Shown here: one piece after another, positions 22,321-35,213 of the stretch
Position numbering within the stretch: position 1 is the first letter of the stretch
Layout: the number at the start of each line of letters is the position of its first letter
Assembly (NCBI GenBank): GCA_020698575.1
Contig: CM036244.1
Coordinates: 12,500,534 to 12,564,533 of the forward strand
DNA: 64,000 nt
Direction: 5' to 3'
From: Bostrychus sinensis
Taxonomy: Eukaryota; Chordata; Actinopteri; Gobiiformes; Eleotridae
Made by a program: the position numbers and the translations under genes
Notes under the pieces: generated by a model
Databases searched by the model: none
What the model was told of the DNA's origin: nothing
Seen by the model: the letters and a program-made list of their open reading frames with translations, nothing else

Positions 22321-24089
22321 AAAGTAAATCTTCTATCTTGTCTTTTTAACTTGTACTCAGAAATACCTTGTGTATAAATTGTGCTATATAGAAATAAACC
22401 TGCCTCCCCTTTCCACCTCTGGTTAATATATTTGTTTTTTTCATTTATATTTCACTTTCTTTTACCCTTGATTTTTCTTTTCCTTGCTTACTGTTATTTC
22501 AAGTTGCTCTCCGAGGTCATGTGATGGCAGAATCTTCACTCTGAGCACGGCGTTGTTTTTGACTGCTCTTGACGTGTTGTAGCAGCCTCTTCAGCAGAAC
22601 AAGTGAAACGGAGCCAAGACCGAAATGAAGTAAGACACACAGCAAAGCAAGAGTAACTAAAGGTGAACTCAGGCCGAAAAAAAAAAGAAAAGAAAAAAAG
22701 CGTTGTTGAGAGAATGGTTTAAGGAGTAAAGTGGACAAGGCCGCACAAGAAAAGTCAAAGAAAGAAGTGAGAAAGTCAACTCAATTTTCAGGGAGATGTC
22801 TGCAAATCATCACAAATATAAATCAATGACATTTCTGCCACAAAAACAGAAGAGAATGACCTTTGGAAATGTAATAAAAAATAAGTCATGTTTTTTTGAC
22901 AGATCTGGTACTGCAGAGGAGAAAACCCAGGACTTTGCAGGCAAGAGTCAAAGCATTATATTGATAAAGTGGCGCAAAAGTGGTCTAAACATAAAATTAT
23001 GTCAAAGCATCACCATTTCTGTCATAAAGTAGCCACACCTATTGAATTTGGGTCTGGACTTCCTTTTCCTCACAGTCATTTTCACTTGGTAGAAATTAAG
23101 TTGACTAATTCTAATGGTTTTTAAAGGTCTCCTATTATAAATTTGCCAAATTTTGACCTTTTAACCATGTCATAATGTTGTTTACACCCCAAAAACATAC
23201 CTGTAGTTGTATTTTGTTTCATTCATGCAAGTTTGAGTAATGCTGTGAGCTGCTGCCCTTCTCAGGAGCTTAAAACTGTTGTGGTTTTATATTGGACGTA
23301 AAAGCACAACACTACAGGTAAGCACTTTTAACAGTTTATTGTAAAGTACTTTAAGGCTCGTGGCGTCATCTGATGAAAGGCAGGGAAGTAGTTGCACTGG
23401 CTCCCACTAATCTGGTAAAAAGAAACCCATTTGACAAAGAAATAGGAGATAAAACATGAGTAATTATGAATAATGTTGGGGTGTGGAAGGGAATGTCCAG
23501 ACAGAAAAAAAAATAGAAAAAATTAAATGAACAGACAGTGTTAGGGGCATACAATGGCAAAAGATTGAGGAAAGGGCTCAGACAAAACCCTGAAAAACCA
23601 CCAGCAAGGACCCAGTGAAGCGTAAAACCACTTGTAGAACAACTTAGAAGACGCCAGCGGGGAGGGAACAAAATGAAACAAATTAAATAGAAAATCAAGA
23701 AATAGATGACTTGATGATTGTTTGTTATTATGTTCAGAGGACATTTGTCACTTGATTATCCCTTTTCTTCAACTAAGACACATTATTTTCAATCAGTTGC
23801 AGCTTCAACCTCCTCGCTTGTCTCCTTCAGGAAATTACTTTTAGACCTGTTATGGCTGGGTTATGCAATAGAACTTATTAATTAAAGGTGCTGGTTGATT
23901 CATTATTGAAATCTATTTGTGTTTTCAAGTGACAGCCATGCTTCTGTGAGTGGCCAATGCGACGTGCTTGTTTTATTAATGGAAGGTAAAAGATGTAATT
24001 TAGTGTACTTGCATAATGAAAATAAGACTTTTGTAGACATTCATAGTTGCTTTTAAATTGCATTATTTATTCTGCCCTGAGGCAAAGTG
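22321..24089. other. Intergenic sequence with a TTAA-element fragment
   Basis: About 23122-23275 (TTTAAAGGTCTCCTATTATAA...) is a truncated TTAA transposon end. Nothing else is recognised. Open frames here are short and unlike known proteins. Confidence 0.5.
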
Positions 24090-24285
24090 ACAAAGAAGTG
24101 GCTGCCTCTCTGATCACCACCAAACAGACACTCACACTAACACTTTCATACAAGCAAGGTGGGTGAAGTGTCTTGCTCAAGAACACAGCGGCAGAGTGAA
24201 CAGAGGAGAGCGGGATTCAAACCGCCAACCTCCTGGTCCCAGGGCGATTGCTCTACCTCCGGACCCAGTGTCACCCTAAATGTTA
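24090..24285 (-). repeat. tRNA-derived SINE, reverse copy
   Basis: Reverse-oriented SINE: the AAGGTGGGTGAAGTGTCTTG segment, B-box region CGGGATTCAAACCGCC, and GAGGTAGAGC (A box) on the minus strand. Confidence 0.75.
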
Positions 24286-24329
24286 CTATCGCCACTCAAT
24301 TACATTTTAGAATCATAAATAGATAATTA

Positions 24330-24368
24330 AATAAGTATTTTTGACTCCTGTAGTAGTAATAATAATAA

Positions 24369-24448
<80 letters not shown>

Positions 24449-24680
24449 GTATTGTTGGTAGTAGTAATAGTACTTGTGGTACCAGTAGTAGTAGTGGTAG
24501 TAGTAGTAATAATAATAGTAGAAGTAGCAATAATACCAGTAGTGTTTTCAGTAAGTGGGCCTACCTTCTACTGAGGTTCACTTTACACTTTTTACTTATA
24601 GTCAAGTAATATTTTTTTTTAACCTTTATTTCTACTAATATTTTTTATTTTAATAAAAGAATACTTTTATTTGAGTAAAA
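24330..24680. repeat. Compound TAG/TAA trinucleotide repeat
   Basis: Long runs of TAG, then TAA, then impure TAG lie at 24350-24545, flanked by CAAGTAATAT / TTGAGTAAAAATA-type sequence. Same composite as at 18750. Confidence 0.9.
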
Positions 24681-24681
24681 A

Positions 24682-25187
24682 TATGGGTTATATTATGCTT
24701 TTATTTAGATTTTTAAACCAGTCTTGGTCACCTCTAGAACAGCATTGTACTTGCCATCAAGAAACCAGTGAAGAGACCAGCAGAGGGCGGCAGAGTGCAG
24801 CCCTGTTGTGGTCGTTTGAAAAAAGCGCTTAACTTCCTTACACCTTTTGTATGATGCCATTTTACCACAAAATGAAAAAATAAATGTCTGTCAGTGGAAA
24901 CAGGGCTGTACACCTTTTTTTTTTCTTTTTTTTTTTTTAGATAAATGAATGAGAGCAGACTGGATGTAGAGGGTTTGTTGATTGGTCAGTGCTTCCTGGA
25001 GTGGGTGGGATTTTGTGGGAGAGGCGGAGGTTTGTGCAATTGAGTGTTTTGAGACCTCAGAAAGGCGGTGCCAGAGAAGAGCGGATTACTTAAACTTGCT
25101 AGAATGGAGCAAAACACAACTCCATGTATGTTTTTGATGAGGGAACAGTATAACATAGTTGATTTTGCACAATGCAGCTTCTTTTAA
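24682..25187 (-). mobile_element. TTAA transposon, copy 3
   Basis: It starts ATGGGTTATATTATGC and ends before TTAA at 25184-25187; the left TTAA is decayed. Its body aligns with copy 1 (85-603), same orientation, with a T-rich expansion at about 24918-24938. It includes a CTCF-like motif. Confidence 0.75.
24777..24791 (+). promoter_or_regulatory. CTCF-like motif in TTAA transposon copy 3
   Basis: CCAGCAGAGGGCGGC closely matches the CTCF core, at the equivalent position to 247-261 in copy 1. Confidence 0.45.
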
Positions 25188-25189
25188 TA

Positions 25190-25985
25190 CTTTTCCAGCA
25201 CTACAGAAAATAAACATTAGATACAAACCATGACGCAGAGAAGCAAACATTTCACTGTTCTGGATGCTGAGACTGATCATTATCAGCAAAGTCACGTTCT
25301 TTTCCTGTTCCAGTTATTAAAATGATGTGTGGATGCCCAAAAACTTTGTTAATGGACTCTTTGCTGGACATCCAAGAATGTTTTACAATGCCGGCGCTAA
25401 ATCATTTTTGGATTTATTTGCTCTATTTACTGTCATCTGTCGTTTTATGCAGCACAATCATTGCTGGCTGCCTTTTTACTGACTATATCTACAGCGCACA
25501 ATCCACCCTTTGTAATAACACAACTGGATTTATGTGGAACAAATGCGACCCACTTTGTGCTTTTTGAATTCTTTTATTCCCAACAATGGCTGTGCTTCTT
25601 TCTTTTTTGTTTTTTTTGTTGTTGTTTTTTCTTTTTTTTTTTGCTGCGGTAAGCCTGCGGACTACACAGACCGTAAACACTGACTAATTCTTGAAGGTCA
25701 AAGCATAAATACTCCCGGAGCCAGCATGGACAATGTCGGCTTGATTTAGCATGGATTTATTGGGAGCTGTGTTTTATTCAGAAAAAAACTTTCTTTACAG
25801 GATATTACAGGAGAGAGTGTGTTGTCAGCTTGTCTTGTACTACACTAAGCTTTGGGTGCACTTGGGTTGACCCTGTTTAGAGGAGTACTGCACCTGTCAC
25901 AGCCAGAGGGGCTACTGCACACCTGGACACAGAAAGTACTTTGTTACTGCATTTAAGTAAGTTTTAACTTTTACTTGTTTGCTTT
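25190..25985. other. Intergenic sequence, nothing recognised
   Basis: Unique-looking DNA with a T-rich patch (25590-25645). Two overlapping short plus-strand open frames resemble nothing known. Confidence 0.5.
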
Positions 25986-25989
25986 AGAC

Positions 25990-26409
25990 CAGGGGTACTA
26001 CATAAAAAATTAAAAAATGTTTGTTTTTTCAAAGTACCTTGTTGACTAAAATTGAAATAAATAAGGTCAAAGCTAGGACTAAACCCGAACTAAACCAAGT
26101 CCAACCAAGGACTAAGCTAAGACTTATCCAGGACTAAATCAGCATCTAAACTGAACCAGAACAATAATCAGTCATCTACACCAACATTTCCCAACCAGGG
26201 ACACAGGGACTCCCAGCGGTACACAAGCACTTCACAGGGAGTACTTAAAAATCATTTGGTAATTTATATTAAATATGATGAGAAAATATCTGTGACCTTT
26301 TCATATTGAACTATTTAAATTTATGAAAGAAAGTGTCTCATTGACAGATAAAAAGGCGGTGAAACTGCTAGAGAATATTATTTGAATTTTATATTTGTTA
26401 GGGTTAAAG

Positions 26410-26449
<40 letters not shown>

Positions 26450-27137
26450 CTTTTAATGTGATTATTTATTTATTTATTTATTTACTGCGGGAATGAATGG
26501 TTGTTGTTTATATGTTTATTAAAAATTACTTTGAATCAATATAACCCAGATCTGAGTGTCAGTACCATTTGCTAAAGTGAACATATAAAAGTAGGATTTG
26601 TGGTGTTTGATGAAATAAATCTGAACATAAAATGTCAAACTGTTGTGGTCTGACACATTTCTGTTGCAATTTGTCCTGCGTAACATTATAATTAAGAAAT
26701 GTAAATTACGTAGCCTTTAGCTTGTATGCTAATTATAGACGCTCATTAAATGGCTAAACGTTGACACACTGGCTAATGTTATTAAACTGGGCTCTGATAT
26801 TACTCACATGTGGCAGAGTGGTTGTCAGTTGCCAAACCTGTCTTGATTATTCCTAATTTGCTATGTTTTGTGGCGAGCGCTAATAGGGTCTATAGGCTTT
26901 TTTTTTTTTTTTTTTTTTTTTACTTTTTGAGGAATAAGCAGCACATATGAATGAGGGGATGCTCATAGTGTGACACAAATCCCAGCAGGTACCCAAGACT
27001 AAAAAGGTTGGGAACCACTGGTCCACGCTTCAAATGTAATCCCAACCAGAGCTGGACTAAAATTGGAATAAAACTGCCTCTAAATTAAACTCCTGGGTAC
27101 CACCAGTGCTGCCTTTACCACAATTTGAGAACCACTG
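25990..27137. mobile_element. Old hAT-like element containing a second insertion
   Basis: The left end is CAGGGGTACTAC; the right end, ATTTGAGAACCACTG, is a hAT terminus. The flanks CTTTAGAC and CTACAGAT agree at only 5 of 8 positions, so the boundaries are tentative. Near the left end are ACTAAACCAAGTCC-type repeats, the reverse complement of the TTTAGTCCTGG repeats at 32.93, 41.93 and 43.98 kb. Confidence 0.5.
26182..27020. mobile_element. hAT-like element nested in the previous one
   Basis: The right terminus AAGGTTGGGAACCACTG is clear; the left (CAACATTTCCCAACC) is decayed. Flanks ATCTACAC and GTCCACGC agree at 5 of 8 positions. The interior holds a TA microsatellite (about 26408-26446), a TTTA run (26464-26485) and a poly-T run (26900-26921). 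Pieces of the interior recur at 680-800, 11750-11905 and 59330-59660. Confidence 0.6.
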
Positions 27138-28479
27138 CTACAGATATTACTTTGAGTTATGGCTTGAAGAGAGAGAATAGTCTGGTTATGTCTCTGTGTT
27201 AGCTTTGCGACTAATTACCCACTTACCTGTACTCAAGAAATTGCTTGAGTGCTTTTTTTTTTACCACTACCTGGACCAAATATTAGCTCCACATAAAACA
27301 ACCTTATCTTTTTTTCATCTTGTTGTTTTTTTATCTTAAATACACTGCGTACCCTCTTGGTCATGCTATGCTCACAGTTTCCTTGTGTGCAGTGTTTGAG
27401 ATTGTGTGTGTGTGTGTGTCTCGCCTAGAGCTGTGTTCCTCTCCACTTTGCTCCCATAAATCACAGTGTAAACCCACATTTACCACATGCAGCCCAAGCA
27501 TCACCTGGTTACCATTCTTCTCTGTCTCCCGCGCTGTTCGGCCTAAGCACTGTTTCACCCTTCAGGGATTCTGCACCGATTGCTTTTGCTCATTCGTTCT
27601 TGTAGCTCAAACTGTCTTTTTACTATAGACTCTCTCTTTGGGTGTGTTTTTCTCATGCTTCAGCTGCTCCCATCCACATTTCACTTGTCTTTTGAAGCCC
27701 TCTCCTTCACTTCTGCACACTCTCCTGACATTATGTGTTTATACATGCAGCCCATGTTAGAAGAATGTCTAGACAGAGCATATTGGAGCAGTGCGTGACT
27801 TAATTACAATGGACATAATGTCTACTTTTGCTAAGCTCTGGGACAAAAGGGAAGACTCCTTTGCACTTACTCCAGTTAATGCACTGCGTCTCTTCAAACA
27901 AACCTCAAAAAGGGATTCATACTAAACTTGAGAAGTATTTCTTAAGTACAGGTAAGTGGTAAAACTGTCACAGAGCACCTTCACTGTTCTCAGCAGAGGA
28001 AGAGATAGCGTGTTGACCTGAGGTTGCATTCAGATCTGTTGTTCAAAAGGCAGTCACTTTGTCATAAATCTCCTTAAAAAGACACCGTCCCAATATCGTG
28101 TCCTCTGCGCCTTACCCTGCAGAAGCTACTCCAGCCTCTCCAATTACAAGTAAAGCCCAACAAGTATTCCCAGGCGACTGCGCACAGTGAAATTTTCTAG
28201 CACTTGTTCCCTTGTTTCCCTGGGATAACCTTGCGAAGCTGACTTCCTGAAAGTATGACACGGTGCCAGCTTTAACCTTATAGTAACAAATGTGTTGGCT
28301 TGTCGAGGTACAAAACATAATTTCCTCCGGAGGCCGAGCTTTTCCAGTCTCGAGAGCATGAATCAATAAAGAACTTCCAGGGAGGCACGGTGTGTGACCG
28401 AGAAACCACAGCCTGAGACGTGAATTAGAAGTAGAGCCCAGATATGTTGCGGGCCACGACACACCAATAACAAGTGATA
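27138..28479. other. Intergenic sequence, nothing recognised
   Basis: A short GT run lies at about 27402-27418. Minus-strand open frames at 28112-28462 (116 codons, no similarity recognised) overlap each other and look fortuitous. Confidence 0.5.
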
Positions 28480-28629
28480 TTTCTGCTTTTTTTTTTCATT
28501 CAGTTTTCTTAATACCTGTCCCTACCAGCATCCATTATGAACGTAAAAAGTTGTGTTTTCTTTTATTTCAGTAAAGTATTTTAAAAATGTTTCTTTAATG
28601 CAAGTTTTACTGTTTTTGAAATAAGTAAA

Positions 28630-28860
28630 ACAGTTTTTTAACCCCAGGGATGACGTTGTTAGTAGTAATAGTAATAAAACAAGTAGTAGCAGTAGTAGTA
28701 GCAGTAATAGTAGTAGCAGTAGCAGCACTGGTAGTAGCACTTGTAATAGCACTACTACTAGTAAGTAAACTAAACTAAATAACTTTTTAACTTATTATAT
28801 TATTATTATTATTTTGGTATTTTTTACTTGAGTAGTAATTTTGCTATAGTCGTACTTGCA
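28630..28860. repeat. Compound trinucleotide repeat
   Basis: An impure AGT/AGC tract (28657-28762) is followed by TATTATTATT and TTACTTGAGTAGTAATTTT. Same composite type as at 18750. Confidence 0.8.
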
Positions 28861-29175
28861 AATAACAACAGACTGCAATGGTTTGCAAATAAAAAAATAA
28901 AATAAAATGTAATTAAATTAAATAGAAAAACAGTTCAGGTGTTGAAACTGAGATTTTTACCTTTTCAGCTCATTTTGAATTTGCATTGTTAGTCATAGAT
29001 GTCTTGGATAGTTTGGATGCTCAAGCAGACATTTTTGACTGTACTTGAAATTACTGCATGGACCAGCAACTCTTTCAGAAATGAGCTCTTCTTTTTCACA
29101 AAATGGTCAAATATCCCAGTTTCAACACCTGATATGTTTATGTTACAGTGAATAAAATATGAGATTTGCAGGTCA
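28861..29175. repeat. Palindromic MITE fragment
   Basis: GACTGCAATGGTTTGCAAATA near the left and GATTTGCAGGTCATTGCA near the right are partly inverted. CAGGTGTTGAAACTG and AGTTTCAACACCTG form a second inverted pair. A related fragment starting AACCCAATTCCAAATAAA is at 40930-41000. Confidence 0.55.
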
Positions 29176-29516
29176 TTGCACTCAAACTAGACCTGGTTGT
29201 CCTTCTGTAATGTGTAAGGTAACCCAGACATAATGTTGCTGAACCATAAATCTAGCTAACATCATCTCCCCAGAGACACACTTGATGCTGCTATACATCT
29301 ATCAAGTCTTGGTGGCAGAAATGCAAACAGAGAGAGAGGTTAATGCAACTGAATCCTGCTAGAAAGCTTTCTGTAGGGCAGTGGTTCTGAGCTGCTCTGA
29401 TTGAGTTTTTACAGAACCAGAAGTTTTTATTATTATAATTTTAGTCTGACTACATACAGTCATTCATCATCTTCAGCTAATTCATTTGAGGGACTGCGTG
29501 TGGCTACAGTCTATCC

Positions 29517-30084
29517 CAGGGGTCTGCAACCTATGGTTTTAGAGCCACATGCGGCTCTTTAGCCCTGCTCTTGAGGCTCTTTGGGCATCTGGCGTCTGGT
29601 TATGTGAAGTTAGAAAAGGAATACGTAGACGACTTTGAAACAAACTACATCTGCAGCCCCTTCTCTATTTAAAATAAGACTTTATCCTTGTTTTTTAGAA
29701 TATGACATGGCCTTATTGCCACTGTTTGTAGCCTTTTTTGGCCGCACAGTACACACAGACTGATTTGAACACACATAAGTTAATAAAACAGCTTCAAGAA
29801 CTGGTTACTGGATGTAACTCCAGTTCTCAGAGTGTGCGTGGCTCCTGTATTTCTGCTGGTTAGTGGCCTATTAAAAGATAATCAGTGCAGTAAGTATTTA
29901 ACAGTAAGTATTTGTTAGTTTGCAATAATTAATGACCATCCGTAAGCTATTTTTCAGTTATAGGCCAAATGACGTATGTGCATTGAAACTAGTTGCAGCT
30001 CTTTACAGATATAAGTAATAAGTGTAATGTTAGTATTTTTTGAAAACAACTGGCTTTTTGGATCCAGAAGATTGCAGACCCCTG
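29517..30084. mobile_element. hAT element (CAGGGGTCTGCAACC family)
   Basis: The ends CAGGGGTCTGCAACC and TTGCAGACCCCTG are inverted repeats. Flanks GTCTATCC (29509-29516) and GTGTATCC (30085-30092) agree at 7 of 8 positions. The interior is 568 bp with no transposase frame. Confidence 0.88.
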
Positions 30085-30092
30085 GTGTATCC

Positions 30093-32059
30093 CAGCATTT
30101 ATGGGGTTAAGGTTGGCTATATTGAGCAATGGCCACTTAGTCTGGCACAAATACATATAATAACATTTCTTCACTGCATGGGGATATTCACCAATTCACA
30201 AATAACACATTCATGTCATTGAACAGTGGGAGGAAGCCAGAGTACCCACAGTAATACTAGCCTGATGAGCTAGTCTCTGGTTTCTTTTCGAAAGCAGGAC
30301 AGTCTGGTTCCTCTCGCAGCATTTCTCTCTCGTCAATTTGGAAATGGTCTATCACTGCTGTTTACGAATATAGAAGTAAAGTGAATTTAATAATTTCTTT
30401 CACCTGATTAACAGCATTAGTGCTTTCATTCTGCTGAAGTAAAATCCCACAATTCACTTTCAAACAAACCGACTTTTTCCGCAAGTCTTTGTACAACTGG
30501 CTTCTGCTGCTGTTGCCGTTCAGAAATAAGTACAGAGCTGCTCAGAATACACCCTATTCTGGTGTTTTATGGCAAAACCAGCAAGGATCAGCCATGTTTG
30601 TTTTGTTTACAGGTGCACAGCTTACGTCCCACCCTTTGTTTCTCTGATTGGTTACTCCACCTGTGATTGTTCCACCCATAAAAACAAAACTGAGATGAAC
30701 AGATACCAGACCATCTTCTTTGTATAGATTAGGAAAAAAGTTTGTCTGGACGGCCAGGCTACGGTATCACAGGGAGGACATGCAGACTCCACCCAGAGAG
30801 ATTGTAGCTGGCCAAACCCACATTCTCCTTGTGCCGGGAAGGAGGAAGGCACTAATCTGTTTTACGATTATAACCGGCTAAGAACCACTGGTGTTAAGAC
30901 AGACTAAACAAATTATACCTCAATTTGCTGGCTTTGATGATAAAGAGACTTAGTTTCTTACAGTCATAGTCCCAACATCTAAAAGAGACCAGAAAGAACT
31001 TCAAAGAGCATCAAAGTCACACAATGTCACTGTGACATGTAACTTAGAAGTGAAAGCTCAAAAGAAAATACTCAAGCATGGATCAAACATTCAGACTAAA
31101 TGCTGTCATTACATTGCCCATAATTAAGAGATTTGTTCCAGAACGTGTCTATGTTGTAATAAATATTTAGTTGCTGAACCCAGACTTTAAACTTGGGATT
31201 CTCTTCAAAAGATTCACCCTCAAGGACAAGACATCAAATGCGACTCAGTTTCCAAACTTGGAAAACATTCTCAAACTCATTATTACAAATCAAATATAAA
31301 TACATCATCTGTTATTATTAGTATTGAAGTAAATGTGAAATCCTGACTGTTTTTTAATGAAGGATTTTGTCTGGAGAACAGACAGCAGCCACACTTTGAT
31401 CTGTCAGCGCACATGTGATGACATGTCATTAGTTTCAAATCAGTTTTCCCCTCTAAGGCTACACTGTTTGAAGTTGTGTCGAGGTATCTTTTTCAAGACA
31501 GATGATGTGATGTGTTATTTTTATTATAAAATAAAACAGATGTACTTCTATAGTTTTCAGGGAGTTTCATTTTAAATATTAAAATGTTTTTTTTTTTGGA
31601 AGGCTTCAGAATTTCACTTTCAACTTCAACAATATTTGTCATTTTGAGGTATTTGCCCATCTTTTCCTTATGTGTTATGTGCTTATGTGGAATATATGCC
31701 ATTGTAACAGTAAAACAAGGCAGTGTGACTTTACCAATATATGTTTTGTGATTCTTATGTTTTTGGACAGGCGCATAGATGGATCACAAAATTAGTTTCT
31801 ATACAGTATCTGGCTTTTACTGTCGGTTCTGTTTGCAATATTGAAATGTATTTATATGTGAAGATGTAAATAAATGTCACATCAGAGAATATGTGTCAAT
31901 TTCACTAATAAAAACTTTCAGGAGATGTGTTATTTTTCTGGTCAAGTACCTGCCTACCTGTATGGGGTTTGGAAAATGTGAAATACGATAATGACAAACC
32001 TAGATTGTGATGCTAAAACCGAAGTCTGACCCACAAAAGCAGTAATAATAATGATAATA
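30093..32059. other. Intergenic sequence, nothing recognised
   Basis: Mostly unique DNA. A reverse SINE-like fragment lies at about 30750-30860. Short open frames show no family. Confidence 0.5.
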
Positions 32060-32155
32060 ATGCAGTGTGTCTTGCTCAAGGACACAGTATGCAATGCCGG
32101 TAGTGGGGATTGAACCACCGTCTCTACTGAGTACAGTAGCTAAGTTTCAGCTTGG
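32060..32155 (-). repeat. tRNA-derived SINE head, reverse
   Basis: It holds the GTGTCTTGCTCAAGGACACAG segment and the B-box region GGGGATTGAACCACC of the SINE family at 824, truncated. Confidence 0.65.
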
Positions 32156-32229
32156 CCATCCATTATAATTATTTTTTTCTATTCTGTATATAAAAAAAAG
32201 AAGTGAATCCTGTCTATTTGTGCTTTTAT

Positions 32230-32909
32230 TTTGGTAACACTTTATAATAACTGGCCAGTGTTAAGCAGCAATTAATATTTCAGTTGTTTATAATTTTGCA
32301 TTGATTTACATGAGCTTATGACTCAAGAATTCAGCAGTAATAACAATATCCATAACTCAGTGATCTTTATTAAGGTTGAAGTCATCCTCTGTAAACAATG
32401 AATGAATTACTAATACTTAACCTATTAACCTATCCTAATCTAACTTAATTAACGCTCTATAGTGTGAGTTATTTTAAAGTGTGACCTTTATTTTTATTTG
32501 AACAATTGAACACAAATTAAATGCATGTAGACCACATTTGAAAACTGGGGTCATTTACAACAAACAAACAAATAAACAAACAAACAAAAAACAACAACAG
32601 CAAAAAACACAAATTATCCTATTTGAAGAGATACAACCAATCAGATAAACATAGAATAGCGCACTATAATGCATTTGTTAATTAAAGCATAGCCTCAACA
32701 GTAATTAAGACAGATGCCGATTAGTTATAAACATTGTTATAAATGTTTTGCTCTAGAGTAATAACCTTAAACAAAATTGAAACATTAGCGTTAATTTACT
32801 ATATATAGACTGCTCATTTATTAACTGCTTTGTAGTTAGTTACATATATATTTAAATACATCCTTAATAACTGCTTAATAGTGTGTAGTTGTGCTAAAGT
32901 GATACCAAA
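32230..32909. mobile_element. DNA transposon with TTTGGTAACACTTTA ends
   Basis: The left terminus TTTGGTAACACTTTA and the right terminus TAAAGTGATACCAAA are inverted repeats with one mismatch. The 680-bp AT-rich interior lacks coding capacity. The superfamily was not determined. Confidence 0.75.
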
Positions 32910-32929
32910 TTGTACAAATCCTGCCCCAT

Positions 32930-33190
32930 TTTAGATAAATGGTTATGGCTTCAGTGGAGTCCTGGTTTAATACTGCTTTAGTCCTGGTTTAGTCTTGGTT
33001 TAGATCCTGGATGTGTAGTGGCTTAGATCTGGTTTAGTCCAGATTTAGTCCTAGTTTCGTCCTGGTTTACTCCTACCCTATGTTAGATAAATGGTTATGG
33101 CTTCAGTGGAGTCCTGGTTTATTACTGCTTTGTTCCTGGTTTAGATCTGGTTTATTCCTGCCCCATGTTAAATAAATGTTTATGGCTTCA
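32930..33190. repeat. TTTAGTCCTGG short tandem-like repeats
   Basis: Imperfect repetitions of CCTGGTTTAGTC, plus a duplicated block (GATAAATGGTTATGGCTTCAG at about 32935, 33083 and 33170). Similar repeats lie in other elements at 41930-42090 and 43990-44180. Confidence 0.7.
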
Positions 33191-33379
33191 GTGAGGATTT
33201 AGACCCACATTATTTTGCAAAGAAAGCGAGTGAGACTGGTTGGAAAGACTGTCTTCAGTATAAATCATGTCTTCAAATATATCTAGTTGTCTAAATTTTC
33301 CATTGTTTTGAATCTAGCTAGCTCTGAGCATCTTCAATTCCAAGATTTGCCATCATCCCTGAAGCCTTGGTCCTACATT

Positions 33380-33483
33380 TTTCCTTCTTCTTCTTCTTCT
33401 TCTTCTTCTTCTTCTTCTTCTTCTTCTTCTCCCCTCTCTCTGTACCACACACACACACACACACGCACACACACAACACACAC
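33380..33483. repeat. TTC and CA microsatellites
   Basis: About 16 TTC units (33382-33430), then CA repeats (about 33447-33483). Confidence 0.95.
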
Positions 33484-33833
33484 AGGGACTGCTAATGCGC
33501 TTGTAATTTGTTATTGTTGACATTTGTTCCACCCTCCGGCAGCGCATTTTGGGTTTGTCATCAACCTCTTATTGTTTTACATGATGTCACATGACCCTGG
33601 CTACCAGAATAGGGATTTGAAAACATGCAAAAGACAGACGTGCATATATACAGGAGGATAGGCAGATACATTCAGCAGCAGAGTGTGTAAAAAAAAGTGA
33701 ACATAGAAAGTGGAGGAGAAAGCCTTTGAGACAGCGGTGCGACAGAGAGAGAGCCGAGGACTGGAGTGGAGCGGAGGGAGGGAGGGAAAAGGCGCACTTG
33801 CATAATTCATAGGCTCAACTCACTGCAGTAGAT

Positions 33834-33848
33834 CCAGCAGGGGGAGGT
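33834..33848 (+). promoter_or_regulatory. CTCF-like motif
   Basis: CCAGCAGGGGGAGGT resembles the CTCF core with a substitution in the final GCGC part. It sits in a GC-richer non-repeat patch (33690-33850). Confidence 0.3.
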
Positions 33849-33892
33849 GTTGCAATATTTGGTCGACTGCCGGTGGATAGTGGTAAAACACA

Positions 33893-34272
33893 TGTACAAG
33901 CACAAACATTTGTAGCACTCATATTTTTTCATAGCAGTTTGAAAGCAGTATAGGAAGTAGATGAATTTACCCAAAGCCTGCAATGGATCTTATTAAAAGT
34001 GCAAGGTCAGGGTTTTGAAATGAAGCATCAAGCAAAACATTATACACAGAAACAAGAGAAAACATGCATTCATATTTTTAGCTTCGATTTCCAGCCGCAA
34101 GGGGTCTTAGTGCTGGCCCCAAGCCCACATAAATGGAGTAGGAAGGGAATGTGGTGCATGAATGTACAAGCACAAACATTTGTAGCATATATATTTGCTT
34201 ATAGCTTTTTTCCATGGAAGAGAGCAATAAATTAAGTAAATTTATCCAAAGTCTGCAATGGATTATATTAAA
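33893..34272. repeat. Local direct duplication
   Basis: 33893-33997 and 34163-34272 start with identical GTACAAGCACAAACATTTGT and both end in AAAGYCTGCAATGGAT-type sequence. They are about 105 bp each, 270 bp apart. A fragment of the dispersed fish repeat lies between them (about 34090-34150). Confidence 0.75.
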
Positions 34273-34283
34273 ATAACATAGGA

Positions 34284-34480
34284 CAGTGGTTCTCAAACTG
34301 TGGTACAGGTACCGTTTGTGGTACACAGGCTTTTTCTGGTTGTACTTTTGCTGTTCATTTATTAATTTAGACATTCTGGTTTTGTCTTAGTCCCAGTTTT
34401 GTCCCTATGTATGCATTTTTTTTCTGTTTTATCCTTACAGGCCTGGGTTAGTCAAGCTTTTTAAAGATGGTACTTGGAAA
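34284..34480 (+). mobile_element. hAT left end, truncated
   Basis: It starts CAGTGGTTCTCAAACTGTGG and continues with GTACAGGTACC, as in the fuller element at 41569. The right end was not found. Confidence 0.55.
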
Positions 34481-35213
34481 TCCAGATAATTTTAGGTAGA
34501 GTTGCTTTTTCTGTCCTGTTTTTCTGATTTAAATGCACTGGGTTGAAATGTAAAGGTAAACACAGAAAGGGCTGAAAGAGCTGTTCAAATCCATGAAATG
34601 TCTCCAGTCACTTGGGAGATTGTGACATTTTGACTCGGAGGCAGGACGTCGGGGAGAGGCAGAGAGGAGAGTGAAGGGAGAGTCGGGTGAACCGCACACA
34701 CACACACACACTTGTATAACTCTGTCACACTCAATGGGATTTTGGCATTCAGTCAGTGTCCATTAGAAAACAAAAGAAAAATGTGAGAAATCGGGCTTTT
34801 TCAAAACAGGCCTCCTGTAAAAGGAGTTTTTTTTCTTTTCTTTCAACCTGTGCTATCAGAGGTTTTGATTAAATTTGGTAAAGGTTTAGACCTGAATCAG
34901 GTTTTTGATATACAGCATACTCAGTGATAGTTATTCATTCACAGCTTATAAACAGCATGAAAAGTAAAAACAAAATTAATCTAAAACAAAACTGAACTAA
35001 TGTAGATAAGTCATTTTCACAGTATGTTAGTATCAAGCAGATATTGTGGACAATTAGTAATAAATATAAATGATCTGGAACAGGAGCAGGAATTAAATTA
35101 ATTTAGTTTTTAACTTCACCTATATTGATATTTCTGCAGCATACGACTTATCCATCATGTCTGAAACTGTATTTAACATATGATTATAATGTATACTGAT
35201 GCTGAGGTTCTAG

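Noticed and set aside
24327..24574. Poly-leucine and poly-isoleucine/valine open frames
   Set aside because: Products of a TAG/TAA microsatellite read in different frames.
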